From an uncultured euryarchaeote (GTDB lineage Archaea; Thermoplasmatota; Poseidoniia; Poseidoniales; Thalassarchaeaceae): a stretch of 7,575 nt of DNA. A program made the translations under genes and the position numbers. Where the stretch lies: contig CALEIW010000018.1 of assembly GCA_937876055.1 (NCBI GenBank), positions 1 through 7,575 on the forward strand, read 5' to 3'. The notes beneath the pieces are model-generated. The model saw only the letters and a program-made list of their open reading frames with translations. It searched no databases and had not been told where the DNA came from. Below, piece after piece: positions 7,267-7,575 of this stretch. The first letter of the stretch is position 1; the number at the start of each line of letters is the position of its first letter.

Positions 7267-7272
7267 AATAAA
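7267..7272 (-). promoter_or_regulatory. Candidate box A (TATA-like) for gyrBA
   Basis: On the minus strand TTTATT (context CGTTTATTGG) is the best AT-rich box in the gyrB upstream region. Archaeal initiation usually falls about 22-27 bases downstream of the box centre, which puts the start near 7243-7248, in the middle of hairpin 1. The identification is by eye only and depends on the organism being archaeal. Confidence 0.35.
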
Positions 7273-7283
7273 CGTGGTCACAC

Positions 7284-7303
7284 GGGGGGTTAATCAACCC
7301 TCC
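7284..7303. repeat. Inverted repeat / hairpin 2 in the gyrB-aroD intergenic region
   Basis: Six G followed by TT (7284-7291), a 4-base loop AATC (7292-7295), then AACCCTCC (7296-7303) can pair over 8 positions with one G-T wobble. Its right arm shares the 7-mer AACCCTC with hairpin 1 (7251-7257), so both can pair with GAGGGTT at 7234-7240. Function is unknown. Confidence 0.5.
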
Positions 7304-7341
7304 CTAGAGAGTGTCCGGAAAACATAGAAAGTGGAAGTGAA

Positions 7342-7347
7342 TTTACT
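7342..7347 (+). promoter_or_regulatory. Weak candidate box A for aroD
   Basis: TTTACT within an AT-rich patch (GAATTTACTC) is the only TATA-like string upstream of aroD. It predicts a start near 7368-7372, at the end of hairpin 3. The match is poor and no independent support is visible. Confidence 0.2.
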
Positions 7348-7352
7348 CTTTC

Positions 7353-7371
7353 ACCCCTCCTTAGGAGGGGT
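7353..7371. repeat. Perfect 8-bp inverted repeat / hairpin 3 upstream of aroD
   Basis: ACCCCTCC (7353-7360) and GGAGGGGT (7364-7371) are exact inverted copies around a TTA loop, 14 bases before the upstream aroD ATG. The right arm contains GGAGG, the only Shine-Dalgarno-like string near aroD, but it is 17 bases from the ATG at 7386 and would be paired in the hairpin. It may be an operator or an RNA element; no T-run follows. Confidence 0.5.
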
Positions 7372-7385
7372 ATTGGCTCACAAAT

Positions 7386-7575
7386 ATGGTTAAACAGACT
7401 CCTCCGGTGGCCGAGCCGATGCGAAGACCCACAATCTGTGTGACTCTATCTGGTTGCTCGGTTGATGAGATACTCGCAGATGCCGCCCGCGCTACTGCTG
7501 TAGGCGCTGACCTTTGTGAGGTTCGTCTTGACAAGCTTTGGGTGGTGGAGAAACTCCCTGAACCCGAAGAGGTTA
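7386..7575 (+). CDS. aroD: 3-dehydroquinate dehydratase, type I, N-terminal part (partial, 3' end outside window)
   Basis: The frame opens at ATG 7386-7388 and continues for 63 complete codons to the right edge. Residues 12-50 match the start of the type I dehydroquinase TIM barrel: RRPTICVTLSG as first strand, SVDEIL as the following helix, and GADLCEVRLDKL (40-51) containing the conserved E-x-R-x-D motif of the active site (E45). The Schiff-base lysine and catalytic histidine would lie beyond the window. The enzyme converts 3-dehydroquinate to 3-dehydroshikimate, step three of the shikimate pathway. A second in-frame ATG (7419-7421) would give the N-terminus MRRPTICVTL, which is closer to the family norm, so the true start may be there; neither has a well-spaced Shine-Dalgarno sequence. 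Whether a shikimate dehydrogenase domain is fused downstream cannot be seen. It is divergent from gyrB. Confidence 0.85.
   Translation, partial: MVKQTPPVAEPMRRPTICVTLSGCSVDEILADAARATAVGADLCEVRLDKLWVVEKLPEPEEV

Noticed and set aside
1..7575. CRISPR array, insertion sequence or other mobile element
   Set aside because: No regularly spaced direct repeats, transposase, or terminal inverted repeats with target duplications were seen; base composition looks even across the window.

Overview
The window looks like a chromosomal housekeeping segment from a mesophilic archaeon. My best guess is Marine Group II (Poseidoniales-like) Euryarchaeota, held at moderate confidence. The guess rests on a tRNA-Ser whose D-arm carries the archaeal-style AGCCTGG, an EPSP synthase of the PSKSH/KESDR type, a bacterial-type gyrase pair beside shikimate genes, very short gene spacing, and mid-range GC with no sign of extreme habitat. 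No rRNA or other decisive marker is present, so a bacterial origin is not strictly excluded.

Layout from left to right. (1) The last 87 codons of a plus-strand mutL (mismatch-repair endonuclease) end at 265 and overlap, tail to tail, the end of aroA. (2) Minus-strand aroA (EPSP synthase, shikimate pathway) covers 256-1443. (3) A minus-strand, membrane-anchored DUF4105/Lnb N-terminal-domain protein covers 1510-2361. (4) A minus-strand tRNA-Ser(GCU) with encoded CCA lies at 2404-2490. (5) The minus-strand gyrB-gyrA operon (7213 down to 2537) encodes both DNA gyrase subunits; the two genes are 9 nt apart and the gyrB stop codon lies inside the gyrA Shine-Dalgarno sequence. (6) A 172-bp divergent intergenic region (7214-7385) carries three GC-rich hairpins that share a AACCCTC-type motif. 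(7) The first 63 codons of a plus-strand aroD (type I 3-dehydroquinate dehydratase) run off the right edge.

GyrB (ATPase and Toprim) and GyrA (DNA cleavage, wrapping) form the A2B2 gyrase that introduces negative supercoils. AroD and AroA are steps three and six of the shikimate pathway, and here they bracket the gyrase operon. About 7 kb of minus-strand genes lies between two plus-strand genes. Gene content is mostly ordinary. The points worth a second look are the self-complementary gyrB-aroD intergenic region, the gyrase sequence variants (Gln at the quinolone-determinant serine position, a QNRGGKG GyrA box, an acidic insertion in the C-terminal propeller), and a lipoprotein-acyltransferase-like DUF4105 protein in what appears to be an archaeon. 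I did not find a CRISPR array, insertion sequence, or clearly new multi-gene system.
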